The position numbers and the translations under genes are program-made. This document shows positions 34,915 to 45,059 of a stretch of DNA of 64,000 bases, piece by piece. Under the pieces are notes generated by a model that was not told the origin of the DNA, did not search any database, and was given only the letters and a program-made list of their open reading frames with translations. Numbering within the stretch: the first letter of the stretch is position 1; every line of letters starts with the position of its first letter. Where the stretch lies: NCBI RefSeq assembly GCF_963678635.1, contig NC_087066.1, forward strand, positions 31,439,301 to 31,503,300, in the 5' to 3' direction. This DNA comes from Symsagittifera roscoffensis (taxonomy: Eukaryota; Xenacoelomorpha; Acoela; Convolutidae).

Positions 34915-36180
34915 TTATGAAAGTGTATGGGATTGGGTTTTTTATTTTGATTTTTTTGAGGCGTTTTCGAAAAGTTTTATCACTTTTTGCAAAAAAAAAA
35001 ATTCTCAAAAACCCTTCTACCGATTTTCAAAAATGGGGTATCCATAGGAATAGCGCCTGCATAGTCCCCTAGTCTCTTTTGCTTTATTCCTTTGTCTACA
35101 GCCTTCGAAAAAGTCAGTGGGGGGAATGTTTGGCCGATATTGTTGACTTTTTTTTTCGTTTTCTCAACATTTTACTTTCGTTTTCTCTTTATCTTACCAA
35201 ATCTGAGATTTTGGTTTCAATGATTAGATTGGAGTTGAAATGCTCTCTCCCATAAGCGCTTATGCCTAATTTTTGTTCCACATAAGATTATGGCCCTCGG
35301 AAAAGTCAAGTTTTTGTTTTTTTGACCGTTTTTTGAATCTGTTTAAACGTTTCTCGAAAACTAACCTCCCAAACTTGAATTTGGGTTGAATGGAGGTAGC
35401 CGGTAGTAGGATGCTCTCTGCATGAGCGGCCTTCCACAAATTTCCTACAAAAAAGTTTTTTGCCTTCAAAAAGTTTTGAGCGTTTTTTCAAAATTTTATG
35501 AATTTAATCAAAGTATACTCTCCCATATCATAGATTTTGGGTTCAATTCAGAGAACGGGTTGTGGGAAGCTTCTTTGGATACAATACGACGCTCAAAAAT
35601 TTTTTACAAAAAATTATCACCATCGGAAAAGTCAAAGTTTTGGTTTTTGACCGTGTTTTTAATGTTTTCGAGAATTACTTTGCAAAACCTAGGTTTTTGG
35701 GTTCAGTCGAAATTACAACTTGCGTGAATTTTTTCTGCTACGCCCAATTTATTTAAAAACTAAAAGCTTTGAATCTAATTGTCGAGCTTTCAATCTTCTT
35801 TACTTTACCAGTCACGACCTGCTTTAAGCAGGAGAAAAGTTATGGATTTTGGAAAACCAAATTTTTGAATTTTGTCCGTTTTATAGAAACTTTCCAAATT
35901 TTCTTAAAAACTACCCATCAATACGAGGTGGAAACTTGGTCGAAAGATTTGGTTAAGAGATTTTTTCCAGCAGGAGCGGCGTGTTTTTTGTGAGAGAAAT
36001 ATTATGTCCTTGGGAAAATTCCAATATCTCAAAAACTTTCTTTCTTCTTACTTAATTTGGCAAAAAAAACAACTAAGATTTTTGACAAAGTCCAATTTTT
36101 GCAATTGCGCATTTCGCCCTGTATCAATATAACAAATTCAAAATTTTCAAACAAGTACCTCCAGCTTTAGCTGGGTCCTA
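34915..36180 (+). repeat. Dispersed repeat family bordering the large array (left)
   Basis: Paragraph-like units of ~250-300 bp share CGGAAAAGTCAA, TTTTTGACCGT, CTCGAAAACTA and TTTGGGTT blocks (around 35290, 35630 and 35850). The first part (34920-35130) matches 63235-63520 at the other side of the array: GGGTTTTTTATTTTGATTTT, a TTTTCAAAAATGGGGTA-like block and a CCTTCGAAAAAGTCAGTGGG-like block. Confidence 0.65.
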
Positions 36181-36264
36181 GGTGTCCTTCATCGAAACAT
36201 GCGAGAATTTTGGTTCACCAAATTTTTTTTTCAACATTTTTGATTTTTTTCGGCTGATGCTTTT

Positions 36265-36312
36265 TGTATGATTGTGTTGTATCGCAAGTAGTGGGAAGGT
36301 CCGCTTCGCCTC
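36265..36312 (+). repeat. TATCGCAAGTGGTGCGAA-type module, copy 1
   Basis: TGTATCGCAAGTAGTGGGAAG is followed by GTCCGCTTCGCCTCTGTG. A short stem (GG.GAAG / CTTC.CC with a bulge) is possible. Related copies are at 37398 and 39068. Confidence 0.6.
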
Positions 36313-36476
36313 TGTGAAAAACATGCAGTTCGGTGAAAGCGGAAGTACACCCTGTCCGTCCAAAGAAAGATAAATCAACGAAAATGATAATTTTTATGTA
36401 TTCCGCCCCAAAAGTATTAAATTATGTCAGCATTAGTAGCCTAGTTTTTGACAGTCTTTCACGAATGATTGTTGTT

Positions 36477-36497
36477 ACTTTTGCGATAAGCAAGGGT
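36477..36497 (+). repeat. GATAA-loop hairpin, left copy
   Basis: ACTTTTGC-GATAA-GCAAGGGT, 8 pairs of which two are T-G. It is followed by a GGTTACTAGACTTTTTCCCG stretch and AAATTTGTTCACAG, conserved at 61930-61960. Confidence 0.7.
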
Positions 36498-37397
36498 ATT
36501 GCAATTGGTTACTAGACTTTTTCCCGTAACTAAATTTGTTCACAGAATGGTCAAAACTGGAAATGGAAAATTTAAGTTTAGTTTATTGTGAAATCACTTT
36601 TCTTTGCCTCTCTGTCTTACTTTGTCTGGAAGTAATGAATACGCATATGACGGCAAAGGTCCAAGGTTCAAATCTGACAGGACTTGTTTTTTTTTTCAAA
36701 CGAAATGTGTCGTTTCAAAAAATATTGTCCTATTTTTATTTGTCTGCTTTTGTTATGTCGGCTTAGTTGCCACCTCGTATTATTGTTTTTTTTGCTGAAT
36801 GCTATTTACAATATAGTTTTGATTTACTTCTACTGTTTATAATTTTTTATTATCGTATGTTTTCGTTTTTTTTTTGCTTAAAAACTCTACCCAAATGATT
36901 TCGGCGTATACTTTATCGGCTTAGTGGCCTAATTATGAATTGTTTGAATGGAAACATATTTTTAATGCTCACTTATGCTCGGGTTGATAGGTTTCAGTCT
37001 TAATTAAATCGTTTTAATTGCCTCGTATTGCGTCTCTCATCAAGCGAAAAAATTGTATTCTTTCTGGATCGCCCGAATATCTGAAGTCTTAATAGCAATT
37101 GTTGCTCAAGTTTTTCATGACAGCATTTTTTTCGACTGGATAGTTTTCGGCCTTTATAACGGTTTAATGACCTCATTGTTTTATTGGACGATCAAATAAG
37201 TTTGTGTGTGTTTTGAGAGTGAGGGGAAATTATTAACCTATTATAATGCTTATTAGAATTTTTTGATGCGATTTTCACATTCGATTGTCTTGGTATGCTT
37301 TTGTTTCCAAGCTAGCTTGATTCATTTTGGTAGATCTGTTTTTTTTGACATAAAGTTTTCATAAAGTTTTTCTCCGACTTAGCGTCTTTCTGCTTTT

Positions 37398-37432
37398 GTA
37401 TCGCAAGTGGTGCGAAGCGCAGTTTCGCTCTG
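37398..37432 (+). repeat. TATCGCAAGTGGTGCGAA-type module, copy 2
   Basis: TGTATCGCAAGTGGTGCGAA continues into GCGCAGTTTCGCTCTGTG. GCGAA...TTCGC or TGCG-AAG-CGCA stems can form. Confidence 0.6.
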
Positions 37433-37671
37433 TGTCATAATTTGAAAGTTGCCTTAAATAATTTTATATGCTACATCTTGTAAGGCAGTTGGTTTGGGTT
37501 ATTCAGCCCCTGATAACACGTATTTTTTTGTTTTTGTTCCTTTATTAAATGTCCTTGTTTTCGATTTTTTTTCTATTGCATTTTCTATACATTTTTCGTT
37601 TGGCTGGAGTTTCTGTCTTACACAGCCTGGTGTTTGGCTGGAGTTTCTGTCTAACACAGCAAACGGTTTTT

Positions 37672-37920
37672 AAGAGTCGATGAACGTTGTTCACACTTTT
37701 ATATAGGTCGCGATGATTTTTTTTTATTTTCAGGAAAACTTTTAAATTTTGTTCAGGCTCAAATTTATTTCTTCGCGGTTTAGTTTTTTATTTCTTTTTC
37801 ACTTCGGTTATTTTCTTTTGCTAAAAGGAAGGCAAACTCCGCTATCGTGCATGGAAAGTGTCTAGTTTGGAAAGTGGATTTTTTTAGATCTCCCAGCGAA
37901 ATAAAAATTTTACTTATTTA
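37672..37920 (+). repeat. Palindrome-TATA module, left diverged copy
   Basis: AAGAGTC-GA-TGAAC-GTT-GTTCA-CACTTTT (37672-37700) abuts TATATAGG (37700-37707), then GTCGCGATGATTT. The second hairpin (TTTTCTTTT...AAAAGGAA) and the TCTAGTTTGGAAAGTGG block follow. Confidence 0.7.
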
Positions 37921-39067
37921 TCTAGTTTTCTCGAATTGGTTAATAATTCCAAAAAATTGTCAATCATAAACTGTTCTAGAAATCGTTTTTTTTTTTCGGG
38001 AAAATTGAAACAGTTAAGTATTTTTATAAGTTTTTTTTTTGCGTTTATTGACTATTTTCCAGCTCTTTGTTGCTGTGTTTCTGAACTAGATTTTTCTTGT
38101 TTTTTTTCCATATTTTTTGACGTAATATCTTTTTCCAGATACTATAATAATTGATGCAGCTATACTTGCAAAATGTACTTGCAACTATAATAATTGATAG
38201 TTGTTTTAATCTGAATCGAAGGTATTCGAGTGGCGTTAATTGCTTCCTCAAACTAATTCATTCTAAATTTGATCTAAATTGTATATGCATCTCTTAGCAG
38301 ATTTGATATGTAATTACTTGTTCTCGTAGATTCTATGGATCTCTACAATGTGCTTTTTTGTTTTTTAAATAAGTTAAGTTTTCATGTATATAGTTTTTCG
38401 GAATTGTTTGGGCTCGTGTGAGGTCTATTTCTGTTTTTCTTTCTCTAAGTATATGAAAAGACTCTTAACAGCAGAACCAGTAGAGTCTAGTTCATGATTG
38501 CATTGCTGCTCATGATTGCATTGCGAGAGCTTGTTTACCTGTAATCGGGTACAGACTTTTTCCCGAAAAACAATTTTATAACAAATCTGTACGAAATAGA
38601 TTTTGCCTCATTATGAAATTTTGTTATCTCCAAGCCCGGGTTATCTGATTTAGTGGTAAAGTTGTGCTGTGGGATCTTAAGATCTGGGATTTTTTTTTTA
38701 ATCATGGAATTGTCGAGCTGTCGTTTGTTTTATTTTTTCGGCTTACTTTCCAAATCATGGTTTTTGCTTGAATGTGCAGAGCGCGTTTTTAGCTTTAAAG
38801 TGCGATATCGAAATTGGTAAAGATGCTATTAATTGTTTGAAGATTTTGCACCATTTCCTTTTTTATGTTTTGTAAAAAAAGGAAGTTTTGTTTCGCCTCT
38901 GTCTAACTTTTGTTTCAGTGATAATTTAACGCAGGGAATTGCCTTTCCACACCTGTTTCCTCAATTTTATCATAATGCGAGACGTACTTGTTTGTATTTG
39001 TTGGTACTTTATTCAACCCGTTTTTCGACGCAGTTGCTTCCTCTCTAGCTTGCAGCCTTATGTGTGT

Positions 39068-39102
39068 AATGTATCACAAGTGGTGCGATATCGCCGCCTC
39101 TG
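39068..39102 (+). repeat. TATCGCAAGTGGTGCGAA-type module, copy 3
   Basis: TGTATCACAAGTGGTGCGAT is followed by ATCGCCGCCTCTGTG; GCGATATCGC is a perfect 10-nt palindrome. Confidence 0.55.
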
Positions 39103-39203
39103 TGTGCATTTGTCTGATTGAATTGTTTCGAGAATGGTCATTGAATAAACTGGATCTCCTGTATCGGTTTGTTTAATTGATCCAGAGATCAGTTACTTAA
39201 CAT

Positions 39204-39254
39204 GTGATGATTTTGTACTTGCTACTATGATGTTTGATTATTACTTTTATCTGA
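39204..39254 (+). repeat. C/D-box-like cassette a (51 nt)
   Basis: GTGATGA at the 5' end, TTTTGTACTTGCTAC, then TATGATG (C'-like) and CTGA at the 3' end. No clear terminal stem is seen between the bases just outside the two boxes. Confidence 0.55.
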
Positions 39255-39781
39255 ATTTAGTATCTAGCTGGCAATCAATGTTGTCTCAATACAACTCGTT
39301 TCAAATTTTAGCCAAAACCTCTTCTCCAAATTTGTGTGACTCGATATCGATTTTTTACCGGTTTTCTTTTGTGTTGGTTTCTAGAATGCCCTATGTTTTT
39401 CGATGGCAAAAATGTTTAGTTTGAATTGTAATGTCTGTTCTTATTCTTTTGGTATTAGTGTGGATTCATGTTAGATGAATTTCAAAAGCTTACGAACTAT
39501 ATGAATGGCTTACTTTATCGTCCTAGTAGTTAATATGATACAATAGCTGCTCACATTCTGATTTATTATGAAATTGTCTTCTGGATCATATGTTTGCGAT
39601 GTTATGATTTTTTGCTTGCTGTTATGATGATTGATTATTTTTTCTGGAATTGAGGGATTTCTAGTGGCAATCATTGTATCCTTGAGTTAACTCAGTCTAA
39701 TTTTTATTTTTATTGCATCTTCATTTTTATTGCAACTTCAATTTTTATTTACTTGTTTTAGTTGTTTAATTTGCTTCCCGT

Positions 39782-39830
39782 GTGATGATTTTGTACTTGT
39801 TACTATGAAGACTGAGTTTTTTTTGTCTGA
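39782..39830 (+). repeat. C/D-box-like cassette b (49 nt)
   Basis: GTGATGA ... TATGAAG ... CTGA. The part before the final CTGA is a T-run instead of the usual A/T mix. Confidence 0.5.
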
Positions 39831-40423
39831 GTGCAGGGTATCTTACTGGCCGTCATTGTTATTAAACTCAACTCATATCAAACTGCATCTGAACCTATTT
39901 GTAGAATCGCACTTGAGTTCAAACTTGCGGCTCGAACTTCTGTAGATTTTTACAATACTCATTGTTATTTTCAAACAATCGAGCAGCTTTGTTTTTCCAA
40001 CCCAACTCGAAACTAGAGTCTCATTTGATACACGATTGCTGCATAGCATTGGCAACAAAATAGTATGTGTATCTGCTTTATTGATGGCTTATTTTTACCT
40101 ATTGTCATGCGACCAGGGCACAGATGGGAGGGCGTATGACAAATTTACGGGCTCCAGTTTCTGTAGATTGTTACAATGACCATTATTGTTCTCAACCAAG
40201 AGCGCTAGCGATTATTTTTGCATTATGAATCCACTTTGGCCAACCCAATTCGCAAACAAAATTGCTCTTTTAATGGCAGTTTTGCTGCATATCATTGGCT
40301 ATTAAATAGCATTTGCTGATCTGCTTTGTTAGTGAATTGTTGTTGTTTTAAGTGCGTGAGTGCCCAATACGGCCTAGGTATTTGACGACTTTGTTTGGTC
40401 GTGGCTAGAGCAAACTAATTGGC

Positions 40424-40499
40424 CAGCGACTATGGCTCAGATTAGAAGACATGTGACTCCTAATCTCGAGGTCGGGGGCTCAAGTCCGGCAGATAACCG
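40424..40499 (+). repeat. tRNA-like relic or SINE head, best preserved copy
   Basis: TGGCTCAGATTAG (40432-40444) fits the RNA polymerase III A box. GGCTCAAGTCC (~40478-40488) fits the B box at 9 of 11 positions. GACTCCTAATCT between them sits at the anticodon-arm place. The acceptor-stem halves (GCGACTA and CAGATAA) do not pair, so it is not a working tRNA. The surrounding ~125 bp (40390-40515) is absent from the equivalent place in the array units, as expected for a short interspersed insertion or a later deletion. Confidence 0.6.
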
Positions 40500-40750
40500 G
40501 TGTTTCATTTTTCAAAGCTAGTTTTCTCCTTTTTTTCACTCGTTAAGTTTTTTTTTTGAGCTGCTATATTTTAAGCCTATTTTAGTTTGAGCTTTTGGAT
40601 TGTAGATAATACTATTCGTTTGCTGATCGCATTTTGATATTGTGATCCACAAAGAATTTGTCTGATTAAATTTTTCGAATTTTTTTTTGCACAAAAATTT
40701 GATCAGGTTCATCGTGGTTGTGTTTAATTTAGAGATCATTTGTTAACCAT

Positions 40751-40801
40751 GTGATGATTTTGTACTTGCTACTATGAGAACTGATTTTAACTCAAATCTA
40801 A
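40751..40801 (+). repeat. C/D-box-like cassette c, D box lost
   Basis: GTGATGA ... TATGAGA ... CTAA. It is nearly identical to the cassette at 59345 except for the CTGA to CTAA change. Confidence 0.5.
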
Positions 40802-40864
40802 TTTAAAGACTTTTTCTTTGTATCATTTCTTTGTCATGTTGCCATTCATCTGAAACCGTTTTTT

Positions 40865-41060
40865 AGAGTCAATGAACGTAGCTGAGACTCTGATATAGCT
40901 CGCGATGATTTAATTTTTGGCGTTTTACGTTTTGATTACTTAAGTTCTGTTCATTTACTTTGTTAAAAGGAAGGCAAACTTCTTTATCGAACATCAAAAG
41001 TGTCAAGGTCACGAGAAAAAAAATCGACCTCTAGTTTGGAAAGTGTTATTTAGTTTTTAT
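40865..41060 (+). repeat. Palindrome-TATA module, degraded copy
   Basis: AGAGTC (40865-40870) and GACTCT (40886-40891) still pair, but the inner TGAAC/GTTCA stem is broken (GCTGA). The TATA part reads GATATAGC. Confidence 0.6.
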
Positions 41061-41603
41061 CCCATCGAATTAAAAATATTAGTTGCTCCAGATTTCTTAA
41101 TATGGATTAATTTTATCGAAATATTGCCAATTCAATGAGTGGAATTTAAAGAGCTGTAAGGGCATCTGTTTTTTTTCTGTTTATAGTTCTGATTGAGCTA
41201 TTTTTTTCTATCGTGTTTTTCTTTTTCGCTGAAACGCACATCTGTTGTTCCCAGTGTTCCTCATCAATGTCCAGTGTTTTATGGTAGTCTTTCTTCTCAA
41301 TTTTTACATTTCTGTGAGTTCTGTTCAACAGTAGTATTCGTTTTGTATAATAGCTTTCTTGCTTTTTATAATGGAATTCCAATTGAGGGGTTGTCTCTCC
41401 AAGATTAGTGTCTAGTTTGGTGTGCTGATGTATTCGAATGTCTGTCTGAATGTAAGTTTCAAATTGGTATGGTGCAGTGCTGTTCACTTTCTGGCGTCTG
41501 ATGATATTATATCTGAGTGAAAATTTTTTGGTGTCTTGCAGTTAATATAGCTGAGTCGTTAGAGCTTATTGATTGTTTTGCTTTTGTAGATCATTCGATT
41601 TAA

Positions 41604-41653
41604 GTGATGATTTGTACTTGCTTCTATGAAGAATGATTACAGCTTAAATCTGA
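41604..41653 (+). repeat. C/D-box-like cassette d (50 nt)
   Basis: GTGATGA, TTTGTACTTGCTTC, TATGAAG, then AATGATTACAGCTTAAAT and CTGA. Confidence 0.5.
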
Positions 41654-42458
41654 ATTAAAAATGTTTTTTTTGTATCCTTGCTTTGTCATGTCTTTGTCTT
41701 GCTTTCTCATATCCAATTCAATGAGAGAAGTTTAAGGGCTGTAAGGGCGTCTGTTTTTTTTTCTGTTTCTAGTTCTGATTGAGCTATTTTTTTCTATCGT
41801 GTTTTTCTTTTCGCTGAAACGCACATCTTTTGTTCCCAATGTTCATCAGTGTCCAGTGTTTTATGGTAGTCTTGCTTCTCAGTTTTTACATTTCTGAGTT
41901 CTGTTCAACAGTAGTGTTCGTTTTGTATAATAGCTTTCTTGCTTTTTGTTTTTGGAATTCCAATTGAGTGGTTGTCTATCCAAGATTAGTGTCTAGTTTG
42001 GTGTGATGTTGTTTTTGTGCTGTTTTTTTTGTATCCTTGCTTTGTCATGTTGCTACGTATATGAAATAATTTGGCCAACCCAACGAGCAAACAAAAAAGC
42101 TCGTTTAATGGCATTTTTGCTGCATAGCATTGGCTACTAAATAGCATCTGTTGTATCTGATTTGTCAGTGGCTTTTTGTTGTGTGATCGTAAGTGCTCTG
42201 TGCAGCAAATTATTTCAAGACTTGCTTTGGTCTTGACTGGTTCATACCGATTCATTTCAATCGTTAAGCTTTTTAGAGCAACTATATTTTAGGCTTATTT
42301 TTGCTCCAGCTAGTGGATTGTAGTTGTTACGATTTATTGGTTGTTCTGATATTTTGATCCACAAAGAGTTTGTCTGATTAAATTTTTCGAGGTTTCATGG
42401 TAAAAACGATTATCAGGATCATCTTGGTTGTTTACTTTAGATATCATTTGTTTACCTT

Positions 42459-42509
42459 GTGTCGATTTGGTACTGGCTACTATGATAACTGATTAATACT
42501 TTTATCTGA
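42459..42509 (+). repeat. C/D-box-like cassette e, unit 1 (51 nt)
   Basis: The C box is degenerate (GTGTCGA). It is followed by TTTGGTACTGGCTAC, TATGATA and a final CTGA. The same cassette is at 45806, 49158, 52509 and 56037 (last one GTGTTGA). Confidence 0.5.
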
Positions 42510-43162
42510 ATTGATGAGGGTAACCTAGTCGTCAATGCCTCTGCCTTGATCAATTTTTAAAAAGTTTTATCCAATTTTCATCCTAACCTTTTAGCATTTT
42601 GATTTAGAATTGATATAATTTATTTCGTTTAGTTGATCAAGTTTGGAGATTAGAGTTTAATTACCACATTTTACTGCGATTTTTTCTGTTGATCCTGTTT
42701 TTTCAGATTGGGTTATTTTATCGAAAAAATCCAATCATAAATTGTTCTAGAAATTCAAAGAACCTTTAATGCATGTTTTTTTTTCTTCATTTTCCAGTTC
42801 TGATTGAGCTATTTTTGGTTGTTTTTTTTGGCTGAAATGCTTATATGTTGATCCCAGCCAGATTATTCTTATCAGTGTTCTTTTTTGTATGGTATTTTTG
42901 CTTTTTAATCTTTACATTTCCGTTTGATTGGAGATCTTTTCCACAGTTGTGTTCTTTTGTATGATAATTTTTATTGCCTTTTGCTTATGCAAATCCAGTT
43001 TATCGTTTGCCTATCTAAGATTAGTGTCCTATTTGGTTTGATGGTGTTTCTTGTGCCGTTGTATTGGAGTGTCTGTCCAAGAGTAGTGTCAAAATTGGTG
43101 TTAAGCAGTCCTGTCCACTTTCTGGTGTCTGAGTGAAAATTTTCGAGTTATACCGATTGTCA

Positions 43163-43236
43163 AGAGATCATGGCTTAGATTGGATGACATGTGACTCTTA
43201 ATCTGAAAGTCGGAGCTCAAGTTCAGCAGGTAACCG
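43163..43236 (+). repeat. tRNA-Lys(CTT)-like relic, unit 1
   Basis: TGGCTTAGATTGG (A-box-like), GTGACTCTTAATC (anticodon-arm place with CTT, similar to tRNA-Lys) and AGCTCAAGTTC (weak B box). The acceptor halves do not pair and the B box is worse than at 40478, so it is a relic. Equivalent copies: 46514, 49864, 53217 and a damaged one at ~56735. Confidence 0.55.
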
Positions 43237-43270
43237 AAGATTTATATTACTACTTTTTCTACCCACCACT

Positions 43271-43320
43271 AGATGATTATGCATTTTTTACTATGGTTAT
43301 TGATTTTGACTTGAATGTGA
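43271..43320 (+). repeat. Degenerate C/D-like cassette f, unit 1
   Basis: AGATGATTATGCATTTTTTACTATGG shares TGATT and TTACTATG with the other cassettes but lacks the final CTGA. Confidence 0.4.
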
Positions 43321-43843
43321 ATGGCCATTAAGGCAATCTCAATCTAACTGATCTATATGTTATCCAGATTTTGATTTGCGACTTTCGACAGATCCACTGT
43401 TTTGTTGGTTTTCAGATTTCTTCGTCATTACACCTTTTGAGGCAGTTTGCTTGGTTTTGGATTGTTCAGCTCATGCTAACACGTTTTTTTTATGTCTATT
43501 TTGCATTATCCGTGTTTTTGGTTTTTTTCATGTGTTTTCTATAGATCTGACGGTTGGCTGGAGTGTCTGTTCAAGAATAATGACCAGATTGATATGATGC
43601 AATTGCTGCTCACCTTCTGATTTATTATGAAATTATGTCTGGATCATATGCTTGCGATGTTATGATTTTTTGCTTGCTGTTTTGATGATTGGTTATGATT
43701 TTTTCTTGAGCTGAGGGATTTCTAGTGGCCATCATAGTATCCTCTAAGTTAACTCAGCCTAATTTTTATTTTTATTGAGTCTTCATTTTTATTGCAACTT
43801 CGATTTTCATTTACATGTTTTAGCTGTTTAATATGCTTCCCGT

Positions 43844-43895
43844 GTGATGATTTTGTAGTTGTTACTATGACGATTGAGTCTTTTTTTTTCTCTGA
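43844..43895 (+). repeat. C/D-box-like cassette g, unit 1 (52 nt)
   Basis: GTGATGA, TTTTGTAGTTGTTAC, TATGACG (C'-like) and CTGA. The T-run before CTGA together with the following ATTTAG also looks like a 3' splice site. Copies are at 47195, 50546 and 53899. Confidence 0.55.
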
Positions 43896-44690
43896 ATTTA
43901 GGATATCTTACTGAGCGTCATTGTTATTCAGTCCAACTCATATCAAACTACATATTCACCTATTTGTAGACTCGCACTTGAGTTCAAACTTGCGGATCGA
44001 ACTTCTGAAGATTTTTACAATATTCATTGTTGTTTTCAAACAATCGAGAAGTGTTGTTTTTCCAACCAAACTCGAAACTAGAGTCTCATTTGATACACGA
44101 TTGCCGCATAGCATTGACAACAAAATAGTATGTGTATCTGCTTTATTGATGGCTAGTTTTTACCTATTTTCATGCGACCAGGGCACAGATGTGAGGGCTC
44201 ATGACAAATTTACGGTTCCAGTTTCTTTAGGTTGTTACAATGACCATTATTGTTCTTAACCAAGAGCGCTAGCGATTATTTTTGCATTATGAATCCACTT
44301 TGGCCAACCCAATTCGCAAACAAAATTGCTCTTTTAATGGCAGTTTTGCTGCATATCATTGGCTATTAAATATCATTGCTGTATTTGCTTTGTTAGTGAA
44401 TTGTTGTTGTTGTAAGCGCGTGAGTGCCCAGTGCGGCCTAGGTATTTGACGACTTTTTCAAAGCTTATTTCTCCTTTTTTTCACTCGTTAAATTTTTTTT
44501 GAGCTGCTATATTTTAAGGATATTTTAGTTTGAGCTTTTGGATTGTAGATAATACTATTCATTTGCTGATCGCATTTTGATATTCTGATCCGCAAAGAAT
44601 TTGTCGAAATTTTTCGAAGTTTTTTTGCACAAAAATTTGATCAAGTTCATCGTGGTTGTGTGTTTAATTTAGTGATCATTTGTTTACCAT

Positions 44691-44741
44691 GTGATGATTT
44701 TGTACTTGCTACTATGAGAACTGATTTTAACTCGAATCTGA
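44691..44741 (+). repeat. C/D-box-like cassette h, unit 1 (51 nt)
   Basis: GTGATGA, TTTTGTACTTGCTAC, TATGAGA, ACTGATTTTAACTCGAAT and CTGA. Copies are at 48043, 51394 (C box TTGATGA) and 54743. Closely related cassettes outside the array are at 57134, 59345 and 60912. Confidence 0.55.
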
Positions 44742-44811
44742 TTTAAAGACTATTTCTTTTTATCATTTTTTTGTCATGTTGCCATTCATCTGAAACCGTT
44801 TAAGAGTCAAT

Positions 44812-44990
44812 GAACGTAGTTCAGACTCTTATATAGGTCGCGATGATTTAATTTTGACAGTTTGGTTTTTGATTTCTTAATTTCTGTCCATTTCCTTTGT
44901 TAAAAGGAAGGCAAACTTCACTATCGAACAGCAAAGTGTCAAAGTCACGAGATATGACCTCTAGTTTGGAAAGTGGAATTTTCTTTTTAG
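44812..44990 (+). repeat. Palindrome-TATA module, unit 1
   Basis: AAGAGTC (44812-44818) pairs with GACTCTT (44824-44830), and inside it TGAAC pairs with GTTCA around GTA, giving 12 pairs with a 2-nt bulge. TATATAGG starts at 44830, then GTCGCGATGATTT. A second hairpin, TTCCTTT-GTTA-AAAGGAA, lies at 44892-44909, followed by CTCTAGTTTGGAAAGTGG. Copies of the first hairpin start at 48164, 51505 and 54854. Confidence 0.75.
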
Positions 44991-45059
44991 ATTTCCCATC
45001 GAAAAAAAATATTGGTTGCTCCAGATTTCTTAATATGGGTTAATTTTATCGAAATTCTG

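Larger units (their letters stand above)
36500..41712 (+). repeat. Left flank of the array: diverged, shuffled modules
   Basis: Single diverged copies of most array modules occur here. They include palindrome-TATA modules (37672, 40865), C/D-like cassettes (39204, 39782, 40751, 41604), an AGTTCTGATTGAGC module (41183) and the CGCAAACAAAATTGCT module (40254). A 31-bp tandem duplication of the GTTTGGCTGGAGTTTCTGTC block lies at 37599-37660. Short open frames are not conserved between copies. Confidence 0.75.
41713..45059 (+). repeat. Array unit 1
   Basis: Order of modules: AGTTCTGATTGAGC block with pyrimidine tract; GCATAGCATTGGCTA block; GTAAGT-containing block (42189); cassette e (42459); second AGTTCTGATTGAGC block (~42797) after TTTTCCAG; tRNA-Lys-like relic (43163); degenerate cassette (43271); cassette g (43844); CGCAAACAAAATTGCT block (44318); cassette h (44691); palindrome-TATA module (44812). 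The unit thus contains two or more diverged copies of an older, shorter ancestor. Confidence 0.9.

Noticed and set aside
42640-42675. Spliced-leader RNA (TTTAATTACC resembles the nematode SL1 core)
   Set aside because: Only about 10 bases match. There is no GTAAAC donor after it and no Sm site or stem-loops in the expected order.
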